A stretch of 64,000 nucleotides of DNA from an uncultured Opitutia bacterium (GTDB taxonomy: Bacteria; Verrucomicrobiota; Verrucomicrobiia; Opitutales; UBA953): positions 1 to 64,000 of the forward strand of contig CAIOAN010000010.1 in the NCBI GenBank assembly GCA_903855995.1, written 5' to 3'. Of the stretch, positions 1 through 15,000 are shown piece by piece. The first letter of the stretch is position 1, and the number at the start of each line of letters is the position of its first letter. The notes under the pieces were generated by a model. The model was given only the letters and a program-made list of their open reading frames with translations, was not told the DNA's origin and ran no database searches. The position numbers and the translations under genes were made by a program.

Positions 1-76
1 CCAGCAGATCCCCCACGCGACGTAGTCGCGCCTGCTTCGCAGCAGTTCACCATGCCAGCAGTTCCCCCGCGCAAGC
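1..76. repeat. 3' flank of the giant gene with two hairpins
   Basis: CGCGAC-GTA-GTCGCG (16-30) and CTGCT-TCGC-AGCAG (32-45) lie just after the giant gene's stop on the minus strand. CCAGCAGATCCCCC (1-14) recurs as CCAGCAGTTCCCCC (54-67). No T run is present, so these may be class III repeats, not a terminator. Confidence 0.5.
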
Positions 77-3000
77 TCAGGCCTTGGCCTGAATCTTGCG
101 CCGGCGCCGCACCGCGGCGACAGCGAGCGCGAGCGCCCCGATACCAAGGCCGTAGGTGGAAGGCTCGGGCACGGCGGTCAGCGTAATCGCCCCGTTGGCG
201 GCGTTGTAATCGAGCGACCAGAGGCCAGCGATATTAGGCGCACCGTTGGTGTAGGTGAACTGACTCAGATCGATGCTGAAATAATCGTTGATGTTCGTGC
301 TGCTGCCAAAGTTCAGGCCACCGGAGCCGATGACACCGAGGTTGAAGGTGTGGATGCCCACCGTGCCCCAGGAGAAGTCCATGTTGGTGGCGGCGCCGGC
401 GTGCGTGCTGGTGTCATACGAGATGACCCTGAGCACAGCCTTGTTCGCGGAGTTGATCGAGCTGACGTCGAGTCCGTTGAAGGAGAAGAAGTCGTAACCC
501 GTACCCGCGGCCTGGGTCTTGTCCCAGATCTTGAATTCCACGATCGCACCGCTGTTGAGCGTGGTGGTGCTGTTGATCGTGACCGTGCCGATCGTGGCGC
601 CGTGCGTGAGCGTGGCGTGGTCACCGATGGTGATATTACCGACCGAACCCTGCACTTCCAGCGTACCGCCGGTGGTACCGTTGCCGGTGACATTGATATT
701 ATTAGTCACGCCCGTGGCCGTGATGACGACGCGACTTGTGTTGGCCACGGTGGTCACACCAGACCCGAGGGCGCCGGCGTTAGAGACGATGACCGTGCCG
801 GCGTTGACCGTGAGGCCGCCCGTGAAGATATTCTTCGCGGCGAGATTGAGCGTGCCCGCCCCTTCCTTAATCATCGACCCGGAGCCGAAGTTCATCGCGG
901 AGGCGAAGGTCGTGGTGGCCGTGGTGTTCTGGAAGCTCAGCGTATTGACCGCGGACGCGGTGCTAGCCAGATGCAGGCGACTGGAGATGTCCTGGTTGTT
1001 ATTGGACTCCCAGCGCAGCGTGGTGCTATCGGCCAGATTGATCTGACCGGCATTCGTCGCCAGACCCAGGGCACCGAGGGTGAAGCCGAGGAGACCCGCG
1101 TTGACGTTCACATCCGCGTCGGTGTTCAGCAGGTTGCCCGAACCGCCGATGACCCAGGTGCCGACGCCGTTCTTGATGAGCTGGCTGAAGGCCTTGCCGG
1201 CGGCCGGCGTGCCGAGAGCTCCGGGCGCGAAGGCATTATCGAGGACGCTGTTGCCGCCGAGGGTGAGCGTGCGGCCCGAGGCCGTACCGCCCGCGAAGGC
1301 AATTTGGGCGGAACCGTCGACCACGAAGGCGTTACCACTGGCGGCGTCGGAGTTGAGCGCGAGCCCGCCGTTGGCGACCGTGAAGGCGCGGGTCAGGTGG
1401 GCCGAGCCGGAGTAGTTCAACGTGCCGCCGCCGATGACGAACTTGGTCGCATCCGTGGGGTCGGCCGCGCCGAGTTCCGTGACGTCGCTGAAGATCAGCT
1501 TGCCGGCCGAGACCGTGGTCACGCCCGTGAAGGTATTGGCACCCGTGAGGGTGACGCCCGCCGGCCCGGTGTAATTGAGACTACCGGAACCAGAGACCGC
1601 ATTGGTGAACGAGTAATCTGGCGTGACGTTCATCGTCAGCGAGGTGCCGGCACCGATCGACACCGGACCTGAGCCGAGCGCGCCACCATCGGTGACGATC
1701 ACCTTGCCGCCGGAGATCGTAAGGCCGCCGGAGAAGGTGTTCGCGACGGTGAGGTCGAGCTCACCCGCACCGCTCTTATTGAGGGCGCCCGTGCCGAAGT
1801 TCATCGATGAGGCGAAGACCGTGGCCGTCGCAAAGTTGTCCATGATCAGGTTCGCCGAAGCGCCGTTGGCGACCTTCAGGCGGGCCGAGATGTCATCGAA
1901 GTTGCCGGTTTCCCAGCGCAGCGAGGAGCCATTGCCGAGGATGATATCGCCCGTATAGGTATTATCGCCGAGCGCACCTGCCGTGAAGGCCAGCAGACCG
2001 GCGTTCACATGGGCGGTAGCATCGGCATTCAAGAGGCTGCCGGAGCCGTTGATGATCCAGGTGCCGACGCCGTTCTTGATCAAGTCGGTGAAGGCCCGGC
2101 CCGTGGCCGGCGAGCCAATTGCGGTCGGGTTGAACGTGTTGTTCAGCAGATTGTCGCCGCCAAGCATGAGCGGACGGGTCGTCACGACTGCCGCCGGGTC
2201 GAAGGACACCTGTGGGGTGCCATCGATGAGGAACGGCGCGGTGTTGGTGGCGTTAGCGTAGAAGCCGGCGCCACCATCCTTGACCGTAAACTTACGCGTG
2301 AAGTGGGCCGCACCGGTGTATTCCAGCGAGCCGCCGGCGAAGACGAATTTAGATAAATCCGTCTGGTCGGCGCCGCCGAAGGAGCCGAGCTCAGTGGCGA
2401 GCGGCACGCCGAGGCGGCTGATGATCGCCCGGCCACCCGCGAGGATGGTCGCGCCGGTGAAACCGGCGTTGTCGGAATTCATCGTCACCGCGCCCGGTCC
2501 TTCGATCGTGAAGGTGCCGTCGCCGAGGTTGCCGCTGGAAACCGTATTCGAGAATTGGTAGTTACCCGTGAAGGCCAAGGCCAGCGTCGCGCCGTTATCA
2601 ATCATGACCTGCGCGTTGCCGACGCCGGTGTAATCTCCGAGCGCGTGCCAATTCGTGAGCGAACCCGTGTAGCTAAGGTCATCGACGCGGAGAGTGCCGC
2701 CGACGATTTCCATGCTACCCGTGAACTCATTGGCCGTGGTGCTCGTCAGGCGCATCGTGCCGGCGCCGGTCTTAACGAAGGAAGTCGAACCGTAGCCCAG
2801 ATCGTCCACCAGAGCGCCCGTGACCTTGAGGGTCTTGCCAAGGGCAACGTCGAATTGGCGGGCGCCGCCGCCAGTGCTCACGTTGAGAGCCGAGATTTCA
2901 GAATCCTGCGTCACCGTGACATCACCCAACAAGGTCACGAGGCCGTTCGCCGTACCGGCGATGCGACCGCCACCCATCTGGACGGCGCCCAGGAAGGCCT

Positions 3001-6000
3001 GGCCGTTGTCGCGAACATCGAGCAGACCGTTGATCGTGGCAGTCAGCGGAGAGCTGGACTGGCCAATGTTGCTGGCGAAGCCGCCGACCGAGAGCGTCAC
3101 GGTGCCGGCGGACGCGATCGTCAGATTCGTCGGGGACAGAAGGCCGTCCGTCGTCTCGATGCGCAGCGTGCCCGCATTGACCGCCACATTGCCGGTGAAG
3201 CCAGCCGGAGAGTAGAGCAGCATCTCGCCGTTACCGGACTTCGTGAAACCCGTGCGCTGGCCAGCCATGGTATCGACGAGCGTACCCGTGACCCAGAGGT
3301 GCTTGCCCGCGGCGACATTGAAGTCGCGCGGAGCACCGTTGGTGCTGACGTTGAGGGCCGAAATATTGGAGTCCTGCGGGACGGAGACATCGCCGAGGAG
3401 CACCCAGGAAGGAAGCGCGGGAGCACCTGCATCGCTCTTCAGATCGCCGCCGTTGAGGGTCACGCCGGCAAGGTAGCCCGTGTAAGTCGTGGCGTCGGCA
3501 ATGCCGCCGTTGAGCGTCAGCGCCACACCATGGCTGACCAGACCGACGGCATCGCTGCCGGTGACCTGGAAGAGCGCACCGTTCTCAACCTGGATCGAGG
3601 TGGCCGCCGTGAACGAATGGTAGCCCTGGGCGGCCATCGTGCCCTGGTTCACGAAGGCACGGCCGGTGAAGGCCGAACCATCCTGACCCATGACGAGGAG
3701 ACTGGAACTCTGCTGGACGATGTCGCCAGCGCCTTCGATGCGGACGTAGTTATCGTATTCCTGCAGCACGTTGAATTTCAGCGTCGCACCGGAGGCGATG
3801 ACGACGCGATCCGCGCCACCCAGATTACCGAAGGTGCCCGCGAAGGTGCCGTCGCCGACCTGCAGCGTACCCGCATCGACGTAGAAGCGACCCGAGAAGC
3901 CGCCGTTATCGCGGACGAGGGAGGTCGTGCTCGTGCCTGCCTGGCGGAAGTAACCGGAGTCGGCGAGGCCATTGGTGAAGCGGAGGTCCGCGGTGCGATT
4001 GATCCGGAGCGTGGCGCCCAGGGAGATGTCGACCATGCTGGTGCCCAGCGAACCATTAGACGTCAGCTCGAGGATACCCGCCATGATGGAAGTCTGGCCG
4101 GCTTCATAGCTCTGCGCGGTGAGGGTCAGTTTGCCGCTGCCGACCTTCGTGAGGCCAAGGCTGCCGTAACCGACGCCCGTGTTGTCGCCGAAGGAGCCGC
4201 TAAAGGTGAAGTCCGTACCATTACCGACCGTCAAGACGGACGGGATGCCTGCCGAGGAATTCGTGAAGAAGCCACCGCCGCCGATGACATCGCTCGCCTG
4301 GTTGTTGCCGTTAAGGTCGAAGCCAGCGCCGGCATTGACCGTCAGAAGACTGGAAGAAGGCACCGCGTTATTCACGCCCGAGCGTAGCATGCCGGAGGCG
4401 ACAGTGACGCCCGCACCGCCGAGGGAAGCGTTGGTGGTCGCGCCGGTGAGGACGAGGATGCCGTTGCCGGCCTTCGTCAGACCCGTAGCGCTGGCGCCGG
4501 CGGTGGAAGTCAGCACGCCGTTGAGCGTGGCGGTGACCGCCGGGCTCGCGACGGTGATCGTGCGGGCCGCGGAACCGAGATTGATCGGTGCGGAGAGCGT
4601 GAGGTTGGCGCCGGAGAGGCGGCCACCGAACGTGAAGTTACCGGCCACCGTGACCGCATTGTTCAACGTGCGGGCCGTGCCGTCGGTGGTGAGCGCGGTG
4701 CCATCGCCGATGACGAGGGTGCCGAGGCCGAGCGGGCCGCTCGTGATGGCGGTGCCGTTGAGATTCGTGTTGGCCGCGATCATCAACGTACCGCCGTTGA
4801 GCATGAACGGCGCCGTGAAGGTGCTCATGCCGCTAAGGGCAAGGATGCCGCCGCCGGACTTCGTCAGCGAAGCCATCGAATTCTGCGTGATCGGGGCCGA
4901 AATCAGGAGGCCTGCCTCGGTGAGACCGGCGTTGACCGTGATGACCGGGTTGGCGTGCAGGAACTGGACCGAGCCCGCATTGAAGGTCTGGGCCGTGCCC
5001 GCCGCATAGGCCGCGGCGCTGAGCTGCAGCACCGTGGTGCTGACGACGGTGGTAATGGTCGTGCCAGCCGGGATGCCTGGTCCGCTGATGGCCATGCCGA
5101 TGGCCATGCCAGTCGTGCTCGCGACCGTGATCTGGTTGCTGGCGAGGGTCGTTACGCCGCCCGTCAGGACGGACGCGGAAATCAGCGGCGTCGTGACGTA
5201 GCTATTGTTGGTAGCCGTGATCGCATTCTGGGCCGAGAACTGGAGCGCGGAGGCCGCCGTGACGATCGGGTTAGACATCGCGCCATCGTTCTGGAACGTC
5301 AGCGAGTTAAGCACGTTGTTGCCGAACATGTTCAGCGTCGCGCCACCGTTGATGGTCACGTTCGAGGAAGCGGCGATCTGCTGGGCGTAGCCGGCCATCG
5401 TGACGACGACGTTGGTGCCCGAGGCGATACCGCCGATGACGAGGTCATGCGGGATGAGCGTCCAGTTGCCGGAAGACGAGAGGGTCGTCGTGCCGCCGAG
5501 GAGGTAGGTCGTGCCCGTGTAATCGTTATGGGCGGCGGCCGTGGCGTTACCGAAGCCGAAAGCCCCGTTACCGCTGCGGATGACATTCATCGTGCCGGTC
5601 AGCTTCGTGTTGAAGTTGACGGTGCCCTGATTGATATAGAGGAACAGGTCGCCCCCGCCAGCGGTGGTGATCGAGCTCGTGCTGTCCGCGCCCTGGAAGG
5701 TATTCGTCTGATTGCTGTTGCTGATCAGGCCGACCCCAAGGGTGATCGGCGAACCCGTGGCAATATTGAAGACCACCGCGTTGGTGCCGTTGGCGACGCG
5801 CCAAGTGTAGGCGGCATGCGCGCCGGTGATGGTGCGAGGGGTCGTGGTGGTACTGTCGGAATAATTACCCGTGGCGAGCGTGGCCGCCGTGATGTCCGTG
5901 CCCGTGAAGCTCGGCGTCGTGACGCCGTTATACGAGGCCTGCATCTGCGCCAGGCCGTAGGTGTCGGTGTAGGTCGCGAAGGTCGAGCCATCGGCGATCG

Positions 6001-9000
6001 CCCAGCCCCCGATAATATTGTTCGTCATCTGCGAGGCGCGGAACGCCACCCCGTTGATGTTGGTCAGGAAAACCTTGGACTGGGCGGTGAGGCCGGCGCT
6101 GCCGAGCGTATTGATGCCCGCGGAGTAATTGTTATAATCCCAGCCGTTGAAGTTCACCATGCTGCTCGAGGCAGGGGTGCGCACGAAATTATTAATCGTG
6201 ATGATGTTCGTGCTGCCTTCGTTGATATAAGGCGCCGTGTTGAGCTGGTTGCTGCCGAAGGCGGAGGTGACCGTACCGAGGTTCACAATCGTGTCCACGG
6301 AGCCGGAACCGTTGATGGTCAGCGTACCGGCATTCAGATTGACCGGCGCCGTTGCGCCGATGCGCACGGGGCTGTCGATCGGGTTCAGGCCGTAGTTATC
6401 CCAGTTCAAGACACCCTGGTAGAGCGAGATCGAGGACGAATTGGCGATGGAGCCGGCATCGCGCAGCTGGAGCGTGCCGCCGCGGACCGCCGTCGGGCCG
6501 GTGAACGTATTGACCGAGGTGAGGGTCGTGGTGGTGTTACCCGAACGAGCAAAACCCATCGCACCGGCGATCACCCCGCCGAAGGTACTGTTATCCGTGG
6601 TGGTCAGCACCGCGCCGGACAGGCCGGTGACCGTGCCGCCCTGTCCAGGGAGGATATTCGAACTCGCGAGGCCGCGGACGACCTGGCTATTGGCGCCGAG
6701 GTTGACGACCGCCGTCGGGCTGTTGATTGAAAGGAACGTCAGCGTGGCGTTGGAGGTCGTTCCCACGACCGTCAGGGTATTATCCATGCCGGACGCGAGA
6801 TTGAGCGTGCCGCCGTTGACCGAGACCAGCGTGCTGGCTGCGATGACGCCATTCGGCACACCGAAGGAGTAGACCGGAGCGTTCAAGGTCATCACGCCGC
6901 CGTCGGACTTCACGAAGCCCGTGGCGCTGTTGAGGCCGAGGAAGCCGGTGATGTTGAGCGTGGCCCCGGAGAGGACGTGGAAGGTGGGCGCCGCGACCGC
7001 GGTGCCGACGACATTGCCCACGGTGAGGTTCGCGGTGCCATCGGTGACGAGCACTGAAGAGGCACCGGCCAGCGAGAGCGTGAGACGATCCCCGGCGACC
7101 CCGAAGCCGCCGTAGATGGCTGGCGAGAAGGCGCCGCCAAGCGAACTGTTCGTGCCGCTGAACGTGAGCGTGTTGACCGTCGTGGAGACGAGCAGCGACT
7201 GTGCGCCGGTGACTCCGGCATTCTGAATACCAGTCCAGGTGGCGGGAGTGGTATTCAGCTCATTGGCGGCCAAAGCGCGCCAGTTGTTGCTCGTGGTATC
7301 CTTGACGAGGAAGCCCGTGCCGTTGCCGGCGACGCTGGCATCAGCCAGGATATCGCCGCGGACGGACATACTCGTGGTGCCGTTGAGGCCGGCGCCCTGC
7401 CCCGCGGACAGCGAGGCGTTCGTGATACTGAGATTGGCGCCCGCGCCGAGGCCGGCGATGACGAGGGAGCCCGAGTTCGCGTAGAAATTAAGCGCGACGC
7501 TCGAGGCGGATGCCGTCGGATTAGCACTCAGGGTGAACGTGGTCGCACCGGTGATGGCGGTGATGGTCGCCAGCGAAGGGATGCCCGCCCCGCTGACATA
7601 CATGCCGACCGTGAGACCGGCCGTGCTCGGCACGGTGACCGCGGCGTTACCGTTGATCGTCGTGCCGGACGGCGTGGCGGTGCCAACGTAGTTGAGGGTC
7701 GAGATCGCGAGATTCAGCGCGCGACCGGCGCCGGGCGTGAGCTCGATGCGGCCCCCGCCGTTGATCGCGTTCACATTGAGGAACGATTCGGTCGTGTCGG
7801 CCGTGGAAGAACCCAGGACCGAGAAGACGCCGCCCTGGACGTTCAAGGTGCCGCCGAGCGCGCCGCCGAGACGGTTGTTGATATTCGCCGCGGTGTTATC
7901 CGCGACGAGCGTGCCGCCCGCATAGGCGTTGAACGTGGTGTTCGCGGCGGCGGAGGAGACGAAGGCCTGGCCGCTGGCGCCGGCATAGGCGAGACGACCG
8001 CCGCTGACGCTGATCGCGCCATAGGATGCCGTGGCAGGCTGGGCGGCATCGAGCGTGAGCGTGCCCGTGCCGATCTTGTTGATCAGCGCGTAGGCGCTGT
8101 CGTTGAAGCGCATGAACCGACCAGAGAAGGTCGTGTCGAGGTTGTTAAAGCCGACGTTGAGGGTCGGCGTACCGATGACGCTGTTGAAGATGTCGCCGCT
8201 ACCGGACAAGCCACCCCACGAGGTGGAGAGGTTATTGAGGTCGAAACGTCCGGCGGCGCCCAGGTTCAGCGTCGCATAGCGCGAACCGGCGTTGAGCACG
8301 CCGTTCTTGATGCCACCCGCGGCCACCGTGAAGCTGCCCGTGAAGGCGTTCTGTGCGTTGAGCTGGAGGACGCCGTTGCCGGTCTTCGTGATGCCGCCGG
8401 AAGAACCGACGATGGCCTGAATGGAAAGTTCGGCCCGGAGCGGCTCGATGTCCGCCACGCCGTTGGTGGTCAGGCCTGCGACGTTGATCGTGTTCGGCGA
8501 AGCACCGAAGTCGAAGCGTCCTTCGAGGACGGTGAGAGTCGTCGTATTGGAAGCCGTGGCGGTGAGGCCGTGGCCGCCGATCTTGAGGATACCCAGATTG
8601 CCCCCGGCGCTGAAGGTCAGGTTGCTGGCCGTCGTCGCGGCGGGCTGACTGATGAGCAGCGTGACACCGTCCACGATACTGGCAATCGTCGCACCCACGG
8701 GGATACCCGAGCCGACGATGGCCATGCCGGTCATGAGGCCGGTGGTGCTGGCGACGGTGACGCTGTTGCTGCCGGAGCTGACGACGCCGGAGGTCAGATT
8801 CACCGGAGACACCGACGACCAGGAACGGACGAGCGGAGCCGTGGTGCCGCCGTTGTTATTGATGACGACACCCTCCTGGGTGCTGTTGCCGAAGTAGAAA
8901 ATCTGCGAGCCGCCGTTGAGCGTCACGATATTACCCGGGTTGACCTGGTTCGGGGCGTAGGTCGTGAAACCGCTGGTATTATTGATGATCAGCCCCTTGG

Positions 9001-12000
9001 TGATGTCATTGGCCAGCGGGATGGTCGTCCAGCTATTCACCGTGAGGCTTCCCTGATTGAGGACAGTGCCGCCGGTGTAGGTGTTGGTGCCGGCGAGCGT
9101 GGCCGGGCCCGTGCCGCTCTTGATGACGGCGATGTCACCCTTGATGACGGCGTTGATCGTCTCGCCGGTGCTACCCTGTGAGTAGAGGAATAGTTCACTC
9201 GTGCCGGAGGTCAGGAAGCCTTGATTGATGACCGTGCCGATCGTCCAGGCGTTGTTATTGAAGCTGAGGATGCCGCCAGATCCGATGGTCAGCGTGTTAC
9301 CTGCGCCGATGCTGATATTGATGCCTGCGACCACCGTGGTGTTCAGCGAGTTGACCGTGACGTCCTGGGTGATCGTCGAAGTACCCGCGACGAGCTTGAT
9401 GTTCTCGGTCGGCAGGCTCGAATTTGAGATGGAAGTGTTCGCGGAGTAAGCGGCGAAGCCAGTCTGGCCGAGGTAACCGAGACCGAGGGTCGGGGAATAG
9501 GAAGCCCAATCCGAGGGATTGCCCGAAGAGTCAAAGACGGCCCAACCGCCGATGATATCATTCGTGAGGACGTTCGCGACGTTCGCGGTCGAGACGCCGT
9601 TGATCTGACCGATGGTGATCTTGGGCTGCACGCCCACGCTACCGGTCCACTTGTATTCGCGGAAGACCGCCGTGCCCTGCCCCGCCGTGCGGACGAGATT
9701 ACCGATCATGAGGTCCGCCCCGCTGGCCTCGTAGACCGGGACCGTGACGGCAGCCGTGACCGTACCCGAAGCCGTGGCGGCACCCGTCAAGTTGAAGGTC
9801 GTCGGGCCGGTGATGGAGGCGATCCACGTGTTCGTATTCAGACCCGTGCCGGCGATCAACTGGCCGGCCACGAGGCCGGTCGTGGAAGCGACGGTCACGC
9901 CGAGGCTGCCGCTGACGGTGGTGATACTCAGCGGTGCGGTGCCCGCGACGTTGATGAAGTAGCTGCTCCCTTGAGCAAGGTTGAGTGTGCCAATCGTCTC
10001 GGACGAGGGGATGCCCGCGCGGCCGGTATAGGTGAACGTCGCACCGCGGAGGCTGACCGGGGCCGCGTCGTTGATGCGATTCAACACGTTGTGCGTGCCG
10101 ACGTTGTTATCGAGGGTCAACGAGGCGTAGTTCAGGTCCAGATTGGAGGTGCCCGTGAAGGCACCGTCATCCTGCAGGATCGTCGTGCCGGCGTTCAGCA
10201 GCGTGCCGCCGACGTAGGTGTTGTTGCCATAGACCGTGAAGGTGCCGCTATTGGTCTTCGTGAAGTTGACGTTGCCGATGATCGTACCGGAGAAGTTGCG
10301 CGCATCGGTATTGATCACGAGGTTGCCCATACTCGTGAGCGAGCTGCTGGTGATGACCGAGCCCACGCCGGCGATCAGATTGTCGTTCCAGAAACCGTAG
10401 GTCATCTGGGTGCCGCCGTTAAGGTCGAGCGTGCCGCCGACGGCCGCGAAGTAATTGTTCGGGGCGATGCCGTTCTTCAGCCCGCTGGAGAACTTGACCG
10501 TACCGGCGTTGAGCGAGAACTGGCCCGTGAGGCTGTTGGTGCTGACGTTCGTGAGGCCGACGATCGCGCTGGTGGGCGGCGAAAGGAAGAGCGTGCCGTT
10601 GCCCGCCTTGACCATCGAGAAGTTGCTGGTGGACTGGCCGTTGCCGCCCGCGAGGGAGGTGGCGAGCGTGAGGTCGCCGAAGGTCCAGATATTGAAGTTC
10701 GGCAGGTCGTTCGTCTGATAGAGCGTGCCGCCCGTGATGGTGGAACTGGTGCCGGGGCGGACCAGGATGCCACCGCTGTTCAGGCTCAGACGGGCGCCGT
10801 CGGCGAGATTCAGGTTGGAGCTCAGGTCGAAGGTCAGCGAGTTACGCTTGGCGTTCGCGGAGACGGTCGCCGTCGAGCCGTTGTTGAGCAGGATGTTGCT
10901 ATCCAGCACCGAGCCGTTGATGAAGCCCGCGATATTGGTCGGGTTGATTTCGTATTCAGGGGCGACCGGGTCCTCGCTCAGCGGGCGCAGGTAAGAGTTG
11001 ATACCACCGGTGCTCGTGGAGGCGAAGGCGACGCCCGAACCGAGGGTGACGGTGACACCCGTGGCAGTAGCCTGGAGCGGTGCGCTCAAGGTGATGATGC
11101 CAGCGTAGTCGACGGAGGTGATCTTGGTGCCGGGGGCGATGCCCGCACCAGAGACGGAAACACCCGGGACCATGCCCGCGACCGCGGCGACGCCCAGCGT
11201 CAGGTAAGTGCGGCCAGAGACCGTGTCGCCGGTGGCCGTCGTGACGGCGGGACCCGTGGCGGAAAGATCGACGACCGCCCACGGCAGGATGGCACGATTG
11301 AACGTGCCGTTGGCGCCAGCTTCCCCGCTGAAAGTCGGGGCGGCGGCGAGCTGCACGCTCGCACGGGTGTTACCCGGAGCCAGGCCGATGCCGCGGAGCA
11401 GCAACGAGGCACCCGTGGCGGTACCCGTCTGTGCCGGGGCACCGCTACCCCACGCCGCCCCACGGAAGGCGAGGATGGCCTGCTGGAAGAACGCACTCTG
11501 GTCGATGACCGTGATGGTCGAAGCGCCGCGACCGAAGCTGGCGCCGTTGAAATTATCCAGCGTGGCGTGAGCGTCGGTGTTGATGTTGCCGAGCAGCGTG
11601 AAATTGCCGCCGCGGAAGGTGACATTATAAGAAGTACCAGCGAGCCCGAGACGACCGGTGTCGTTGTTGGTGGTCGAGTTATCGACGATGACGGAAGCAC
11701 CGGTATCGATGTAAATCGCCGAGCGCCAGGCGGCGTTCGAATTGAAGACCAGCGAGCCCTGCTTGACCACCAGGCCGCCGCCGGCGGGATCCACGATGGA
11801 ACCCGTGTTCGACGAGGTCATCGTGAAGGTACCGGTACCGTACTTGTTGATGGTGCCGAAGAGGATGCCGGAGCCGACCGTGAGGGCCGGGGAACCGAGG
11901 ACGAAGTCGCCGTTGCCCACGAACGAGAGCGTGGAGAGATTCGTCAGGTTATTATAGATACCCCCGCGGATATTGAGCACGCTGCCGGCGTCGGCGCCGA

Positions 12001-15000
12001 TGACGGCGTTGTAAGGCATCGTGATCAGGCCGGTGATCGTGTTATTGCCGGAGACATTCTCCAGCTGGCCGCCGAAGTTGATGCCGCCAAGGGATTGCGA
12101 AGCAAGGCCCTGGAGGTTGACCGGGTTGGCGAAGCTGTTGCCGCCGGCGAGCTGGAGCGCCGCACCGGTCCACCAGGCATTGGGCGAGACCAGAATCGTG
12201 CCCGTGCCTGCCGCGGTGGCATTGGCCAGACGCACGGCACCGCCGTTGATTTGGATGCCGCCGGTCCAGCCGGTGTTGTTGCCGGCCAGGACGAGCGTGC
12301 CGAGTTCGTTCTTATAAAGAACGTTGGTGGCCGCCGAGAGGCTGAACGGCGAGGTGAGGGTCAGCGAGGAACCCTGCGGCACGGTGATGGAATCCGCGGC
12401 GACGTTGAGGTTGACCGTACGGGCGCTGCTGATTGTGCCGACGGCGCGCAGGCCGACGGCGCTGGTGCCGTTGATCGAGATCGTGACCGTGTTGGCCGGA
12501 TCGCCGAGCGAGGCGTCGGAGCCGATGGTCAGCATACCCGCCTGGATATCGACCGTGTTGCCGGCGCCACCGAAAGTGCTGGTGCCGTTGAGGACGAGCG
12601 TTCCCGTGCCCGTCTTGATCAGACCGACGTTCAAGTCGCCGTCATCGAGCGCGCCGCCGACGGTGAGGGTATTGGCCGAGACGGCGAGCGTCGGGATATC
12701 GCGGAGCGTGACCGCACCCGCACCGAGGTCGAGGGACTGCGTGCCGGTGAAGGTGAAGCCCTGGAACCACTGCATCGGGTTCGCAGCGGTCAGCGCCAGC
12801 GCCGCACCGGAGGTGTTGTTCAGCGTGACGCCGCTGGAGATTTTGAAAGTACCGGCACCGAGGGCAGTGGCACTCGCCAGATTCAAGGTGCCGGCGGCCA
12901 GACTGAGACCACCGACGCCCGTATTGGCACCACTGAGGGTCAGTGAACCCGCGCCCGCCTTGGTGACGGGGCCGGCGAAGTTGACGGCACCGGAAAGGGT
13001 CAGCGAAGAAGCGCCGACCCCCGTGACGGTCCACGTCTGGGCGCCCGTGGCCACGACCGGTGCAGAAATATTGACCGCGCCGCCGTTGTCCTGGACCAGG
13101 ATACCGTTCGTGGAACTACCCGGAGCGATGGTCAGCGTGCCGCCCGTGCCAGGGCGAATATTGAAGGCGAAAACCCCCGCCGGCACCGCCGTGAAGGTCA
13201 GGCTGTCCGCGGACTGGTTGCCATCGAGCGTCAGGTTGAAGGCTGAGCCGGTGACGTTATTCGCACTGAAGAAAATCGAGTCCGTAGCCTGCGGCAGGGC
13301 GCCGAGGTCCGTGGTCCCCGAGATATCGGTGGCCCAGTTGGTGGCACCGCCCACATTGGCCGACCACGAGGCGCTCGTGGTGCCCTTATAGTAGCGGTTC
13401 TGGATCAGACTCGAAGTGATCGTCAGGGTGTTGCCGTTCGTGGAAATCGCGTAGTTCAGACCGGCCGGAGCACTGCCGAGAATCCAAGTGGTGGCGTCGA
13501 GGCCGCCGGCGGCGGACGTCATTAGCGTGTAAGTACCCACCGCCGGGGCGCCGCCGAGGCTGTTCAGGTTGAGCGAAGTCAGCAGCCCTAGGGTCGGGCG
13601 CGCCGAGAGAGCAATCGAGTCATTGACACCGCTGCTGGCGATATTGAGGTCGAAACCGAGGCTGGCTTCGTTGCCGAGCGACAAGGCGACCGAGCTAAGC
13701 GCGACTGCGCTGCTATCGAAGAGATTCAAGGTCGCACCCGCGGCGACATTGATGGCGGACACGCCCGCGGAAGTGAAACCGGCGTTGAGGCGACCGAGCG
13801 AAACCGTAACCGCACCGCCGTTGAGGTTGGCGGTATTGGTGACCGCCAGGGCACCCTGCCCCGTCTTGGTCAGGTTAGCGGCGACGGCGGAGTTGAGATT
13901 CGGAACGGTGAGCACACCGGTCTTCGAGACGAGTTCGACCGTGGCGCCGGCGGCGCCGGGGGCGAGTCCCTGATTAGCACCGAGGCTGACGCTACCCGTG
14001 CCGGTGTAACTCAGCGTACCGCCGCTGACGTTGACGATATCGGTCGCACTGTTGTTGCCGAGATTACCGGCGGTCGCGAAGGAAAGCTTGCCCGCGTTGA
14101 CACTGATTGGGCCGCTAAACGTATTGGTGCCGGAGAGCGTGACCGTACCAGCCGTGGATTTCACCAAGCCGAAGGAGCCCGCCAGGACGCCGGAGATCGT
14201 GCCACTGCGGGCATCGACGTCGGTGAGGGAAGAGAAGGAGCCTGCGCCGCTGCTCGTGATGGTGCCCGAGGAGAGCACCAAGGCGCCGACGGTTTCGGCA
14301 AAGGTGACGGCGTTGAGCGTACCGCCGGCTACTGTGACGGTCGAAGTATCGTCAAAGGCGGTCGCGCTACCCAAGGCCAGGGTGCCCGCGTTGACGGTCG
14401 TGCCGGCCTTGTAAGTGTTGAGGCCCGAGAGCGTCAGCGTACCCGTGCCGTTCTTGATCAGTGAGCCCGTATCGCTGCTGATGGCGCCCGAGATCGCAGT
14501 ATTGGCCGCGCCGGTTACCGTCAGGACATTGCCGGCAAGATTGACCGCTGTGCTATTGGACAGCGTGAGCGTACCGGCGTCGGACTGGACGCTGGCGCTG
14601 GCCGTCAAGGTGATCGGTCCGGCAAAGGTGTTCGTGCCGCTGAGATTGCGGAGCGCACCCGAGGAAGCCGAGCCCGCGCCCGCAAGCGAGAGAGCCTCGG
14701 AAGCCACCGTGATGCCGCCCTGCATTTCCAAGGAGGCACCGGAGTTGACCACCGTGCCGGCGACATTCGTGCCGAGCGCATTGGCATGGCCGACGCTGAG
14801 AATGCCTGAATTGACCGATGTCAGTCCATCGAACGCGTTATTACCCGAAAGCGTGAGCTTGCCATTGCCCGCCTGCGTGAGGGTCGCGGAAGAACCCGTG
14901 ATCGTGCCGGAGACGACGGTGTTACCCGCGCCGGTGAAGGTCAGGGCATTGGTCGCCGCGACGATGGCGGAAGCGTTGTTCAGCGTGAGCGTACCGGCGT

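Noticed and set aside
80-3000. C-terminal autotransporter beta-barrel on the giant protein
   Set aside because: PATR and duplicated blocks continue to the PEP-CTERM; no amphipathic barrel strands or terminal aromatic residue.
9971-12946. 991-codon plus-strand open frame antisense to the giant gene
   Set aside because: Arg/Asp/Gly-rich composition with no domains. It mirrors the codon bias of the giant gene, as do the other long antisense frames such as 33884-36781 (965 codons).
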